Shown piece after piece: positions 63,201 through 64,000 of a stretch of DNA of 64,000 nt. Under the pieces are notes generated by a model, which saw only the letters and a program-made list of their open reading frames with translations, did no database searches and was not told where the DNA came from. The first letter of the stretch is position 1. Each line of letters opens with the position of its first letter. The DNA lies in the NCBI RefSeq assembly GCF_027924185.1, contig NZ_BRVO01000003.1, forward strand, positions 186,001 through 250,000, read 5' to 3'. The DNA is from Neptunitalea lumnitzerae. GTDB taxonomy: Bacteria; Bacteroidota; Bacteroidia; Flavobacteriales; Flavobacteriaceae. The position numbers and the translations under genes are program-made.

Positions 63201-63765
63201 AAACTTCTAAAACAGGGTTTTCTCCAATTAATTCTAAGGTAAAGGCTCCGTCAAAATCTGTAGTTGTACCATTTGTAGTACCTTGTTCTAAAACATAGGC
63301 TCCTGGTAAAGGCATACCTATTTCATCTACAACTTTTCCTTGTACAGTTTGTTTTTGAACAGGAACTACTTTAGTATTATTAGCCCCCTCATCGTTATTA
63401 ACTTCTTTAGTTAAATAAATACGGTTGCTTAAAATTTTAAATTCAGTATTCGTGTATTTAAATATGTCTGCCAATACACTAGAAATGGTTTCTTCGTTAG
63501 CATTTACAGAAATTACTCTGTTAAGGTCTACGTCTGTTACTTTATAAATAAAACGGAAATCTGTACTGTTTTCTATTTCATCTAAGAATCTGCTAACTTT
63601 TACTTTTTCTAAATTAACAGAAACTTTTGTGCGCTGCCCATAAACTTCTTTTGCTTGAAGTGAGAATAAGGTTAGAAACACAAAAAAGATACTTAGCTTC
63701 ATTTTAAGGTCAAAATTCGGTAATAATAATGTGGACCGTCTTTTAGTATTAAGCGGTTTTTTCAT
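60250..63765 (-). CDS. SusC/RagA family TonB-linked outer membrane transporter with STN signalling domain
   Basis: A 1171-residue transporter. Long leader with a hydrophobic signal region at about 22-43, an STN domain (about 50-115: LEKVKVSRFLDEIENSTDFR), a carboxypeptidase-like domain (about 135-210: GKVVDEIGMPLPGAYVLEQG), a TonB-box-like DEVVVTALG, a plug with GVNSLDIGKNSPLFIIDGTPVG and a 22-strand barrel ending RSFTFNLDINF. The STN domain passes a ligand signal to a FecR-type anti-sigma factor, whose gene probably begins just to the right. Partner of the SusD lipoprotein downstream. Confidence 0.95.
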   Translation of the reverse strand: MKKPLNTKRRSTLLLPNFDLKMKLSIFFVFLTLFSLQAKEVYGQRTKVSVNLEKVKVSRFLDEIENSTDFRFIYKVTDVDLNRVISVNANEETISSVLADIFKYTNTEFKILSNRIYLTKEVNNDEGANNTKVVPVQKQTVQGKVVDEIGMPLPGAYVLEQGTTNGTTTDFDGAFTLELIGENPVLEVSYLGFVKQEVAVTAGTEVAVIMKEEASSLDEVVVTALGIKREKKALGYASQELDADKLAASKEPNFVNSMAGKVAGVNITNSPSGIGGSSLITIRGVNSLDIGKNSPLFIIDGTPVGNNFYSPGGDSTRDVDYGNGAGEINPENIESVNILKGPAAAALYGSRAANGAIVITTKSGASSKGKVTVNLNTGITFQTLLTMPDWQNEYGQGNNLEFQFVDGAGSGINDGLDESWGPRLDNGLMIAQFDSPREDGTRGGDVDVSNSPIIPTAWASNPDNVNDFFDTGIVTNYSLSVAKSGDFGSYRIAYQNMNQEGVVPNTDLKRNNFNISSKLNLYDGLTLNAHVNYLKQDSDNRPSVSYGTENVMYLWVWYGRQVNTNSLRNYWQEGLDGVQQFNYNYNYHDNPFFNVYENTNSQDRDRIYGNVSLNYELGEHFNIMLRTGRDFYRDFRTKRRAFSTQRFPRGYYREDNIFAEEINSDLLVTYDNTFNDKWKVNISAGANRLDARRTYQRDMADELINPDVFSFSNARTNVRITESDYEKRVNSVYGFGRFSYDEKIFLEVSARNDWSSTLPENNNSYFYPSANLSVLVNEFVNLPKAFTFVKLRAAVAAVGNDTDPYNNGQASFSNGGTYDGSPILSESSTITNGNLKPENTTSYEFGADLRFFDNRLRLDATAYKSITTNQILSVPADIASGYSNRFINLGEVENRGVELMLGGTPVRNKNFNWNVTANFSTNESEVRDLDGIDFTIYENKAYIQAREGGSISAMYGRGFQRVEDENSPYYGQIIYDASGAPMRTDDIEYQGDYAPDFMLGLNNEFRFKNFDIGFLFDWRQGGTIVSRTKVVGSLAGQLQETLVGRETGIVGEGVVQVSEGVYEPNTTLVSARSYFHDYYKSDNVEASKYDATYLKLREVSVGYSLPAKICKSLYTESIRLSVTGRNLALWTENPHFDPETLTVDGGRLTPGYEYMSIPSTRSFTFNLDINF

Positions 63766-63927
63766 ACTTTTACGATGTTATTGAGATTAACTTTTTGTTG
63801 ATCACCACATTTGAATCGGGGGATGTTGGCGCATTTTCCGATTTTTTTTGTCTTGTTATTGAGTTGTGGTGTGTGTTTTTGGTTGTTGCTGAATTAAGTT
63901 TTACATAGGCTACAATTTTAGGAAGCG

Positions 63928-64000
63928 TTAATTAATAGTTATTAGGTTATCTTTCATGGTATATTGTATATCATACATGGTTTTCAATTCACTCAATATC
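63928..64000 (-). CDS. C-terminal end of a probable FecR-type anti-sigma factor (5' part outside window)
   Basis: On the minus strand an open frame enters at the right edge and stops at 63928, coding 23 residues: ILSELKTMYDIQYTMKDNLI then TIN. Length and pattern (Leu-x-x-Tyr-x-Ile-x-Tyr, ending TIN) resemble the end of the DUF4974 domain of Bacteroidota FecR proteins, which sit directly before STN-type SusC genes. Only this short tail is visible; the 162 bases between it and susC show no other gene or clear promoter. Confidence 0.55.
   Translation of the reverse strand, partial: ILSELKTMYDIQYTMKDNLITIN

Noticed and set aside
1-64000. Search for CRISPR arrays, insertion sequences, prophage genes, restriction or defence systems
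   Set aside because: No regularly spaced repeats, transposase, integrase or defence gene families were seen; the content is ordinary chromosomal.

Overview
The window is a chromosomal stretch of a Flavobacteriaceae-type bacterium (phylum Bacteroidota). The evidence is low GC, TonB-linked SusC/SusD proteins, a type IX secretion sorting domain, Bacteroidota-style promoters (TTG, about 20 bases, TAnnTTTG), few purine-rich ribosome binding sites, and lineage-typical families such as DUF5606, a PTPS-type QueD, STN-domain SusC and a SpoIIM/DUF4129/DUF4350/MoxR/DUF58 cluster. Coding density is high and no intergenic gap exceeds 300 bases. I saw no insertion sequence, prophage, CRISPR array, rRNA or replication origin, and no clearly broken gene. 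Two genes are cut by the edges: a bestrophin on the left and, probably, a FecR-like anti-sigma factor on the right.

Layout. 0-6 kb: bestrophin end, TonB-dependent receptor, a TetR regulator with an operator inside its own promoter followed by a KAS II-like enzyme, and a receiver-domain/glycosyltransferase fusion. 6-13.6 kb: housekeeping genes (DUF5606, def, ruvX, dapD, tRNA-Thr, manA, queD, idi, prfC, an M48 lipoprotein). 13.6-18 kb: GH31 alpha-glucosidase and glycogen branching enzyme. 18-22 kb: a coupled hydrolase-msrB-DinB-unknown operon and a secreted hydrolase. 22-27 kb: NDH-2, an ECF sigma factor with a membrane partner, a PlsC-like acyltransferase, and a divergent Nudix/cyclophilin pair with overlapping start codons. 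27-34 kb: RDD protein and the six-gene SpoIIM-to-DUF58 operon around a MoxR ATPase. 34-44 kb: a stress-rich stretch with Dps, OxyR, a DUF4870/PadR/PspC operon, thioredoxin reductase, and a glutathione peroxidase/OhrR-like operon with two matching operators. 44-50.5 kb: MFS exporter, lipoprotein, sterol desaturase-family protein, and a LytS/LytTR two-component system in line with a lipoprotein, a DUF6515-like protein and a Spy-like protein. 50.5-55.5 kb: formate/nitrite-type channel, UspA protein, and an arsR-arsM-arsC-acr3 arsenic operon. 55.6-64 kb: two secreted metallophosphoesterases downstream of SusD and SusC, with a FecR-like gene entering at the edge.

The least expected signal is regulatory. 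Three minus-strand promoters near the LytTR system (upstream of the 45.2, 46.0 and 50.0 kb genes) carry direct repeats of TTNACC exactly 21 bases apart. Each has a -7-like element at nearly the same distance downstream and a start codon about 64-72 bases from the proximal repeat. This suggests a small, self-contained LytTR regulon of envelope proteins. The second point of interest is the FecR-SusC-SusD-phosphatase locus, which looks like a surface system for an organophosphate or phosphorylated glycan rather than a classic glycan-degradation locus.
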